Assembly: GCA_030248195.1 (NCBI GenBank)
Contig: JASAND010022249.1
Location: 39,925-103,924, forward strand
From: Trissonchulus latispiculum
Lineage: Eukaryota; Nematoda; Enoplea; Enoplida; Ironidae
Direction: 5' to 3'
DNA length: 64,000 bases
Part shown: positions 63,518 through 64,000 of the stretch, in pieces
Layout: each line of letters opens with the position of its first letter
How positions within the stretch are numbered: position 1 is the first letter of the stretch
Notes under the pieces: generated by a model
The model's input: only the letters and a program-made list of their open reading frames with translations
The model's database searches: none
What the model was told of the DNA's origin: nothing
Made by a program: the position numbers and the translations under genes

Positions 63518-64000
63518 GGGAGTGTTAGCTAAAAAGCAACCACTCAGATCATGAGCATAGTTTTGTGCTATGACTTTGAATCTTGTGTTGAGTAGTCGTA
63601 ACTCGTAATGATATAGATAGTACCGTTGAGTTGCATGATAAGTGATCCTCTGGTTCCTATGGCAGCTTCTAACCTGCGCCGGTCCTTCAGTTTGAATAAC
63701 ACGTTTGAGTTTTCATTGCTGTCAAGTGGTTGCAGGACTACTAGTATTCAAGCAACTTCGTTAGAACAACAGTTTTAATAGAACCTTCACAACAACGGGA
63801 AAGTGCATTGTACAGTCAATGTTGTCAACTATATACATTGCGGTTTGCTGTACAGAGCTTAATGATGGGCTGAACCAGTACAACAGTAGAGTGCCCACAC
63901 AGTGTAGCACTGTTTTCTGTTTAGTGGAAGCGTCATTGCGCAGTTCGTCAAGCAGGGACTCCAGGGAGTTGGTGGTGCGAGTATTCTGCTGTGGATGAGC
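63518..64000. other. Window end, no feature recognised
   Basis: No exon, repeat or RNA gene is supported in this last part. Confidence 0.4.

Overview
The window is nuclear DNA of an invertebrate animal. Exons are small and separated by introns of about 100 bp to 8 kb with GT..AG ends. The proteins are metazoan: an agrin with its N-terminal laminin-binding domain and a Cys-loop receptor. The introns are AT-rich and packed with transposon remnants, SINEs and microsatellites. I do not assign a phylum. Nothing looks prokaryotic: there are no operons, CRISPR arrays or phage genes.

Layout. (1) 1-5,000: non-genic DNA with dispersed inverted repeats, a truncated non-LTR retrotransposon and a SINE. 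(2) 5,080-17,553, + strand: four exons of an uncharacterised, possibly beta-propeller protein, joining in frame. Its introns hold a small LTR retrotransposon with a MITE inside one LTR (5,791-8,205), a 4.8-kb palindromic element carrying a C2H2 zinc-finger ORF in each arm and lying on an exon edge (8,745-13,567), tandem repeats, a long G tract, several MITEs and SINEs. (3) 17,554-24,490: repeat-rich intergenic DNA with a GGCCGG-rich island. (4) 24,526-57,239, + strand: a complete agrin gene. I could place 33 exons that splice in frame into about 1,783 residues: signal peptide, NtA, 8 follistatin/Kazal, 2 laminin-EGF, a ninth Kazal, a linker and EB/EGF-like modules, LG1, 2 EGF, an Arg-rich exon, LG2, EGF, LG3. 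I see no SEA domain. Its introns carry a 5'-truncated Ty3/gypsy element flanked by a 73-bp direct repeat, a hAT-like element and several MITEs. (5) 58,746-60,707, - strand: a two-exon Cys-loop ligand-gated channel, tail-to-tail with agrin. (6) 60,708-64,000: upstream DNA filled by nested inverted-repeat elements.

Working relationships. Agrin is a basement-membrane and synaptic heparan-sulfate proteoglycan core; in vertebrates it drives receptor clustering at the neuromuscular junction. The neighbouring channel is an anion-channel-type family member with an altered pore. Their proximity is noted, not interpreted. The most interesting signals are the palindromic element, the 73-bp duplication around the gypsy fragment, the agrin exon boundaries that fall at the vertebrate y and z alternative-splice positions, the Arg-rich agrin exon, and the family of inverted repeats ending in CTTAAGGTGGTG.
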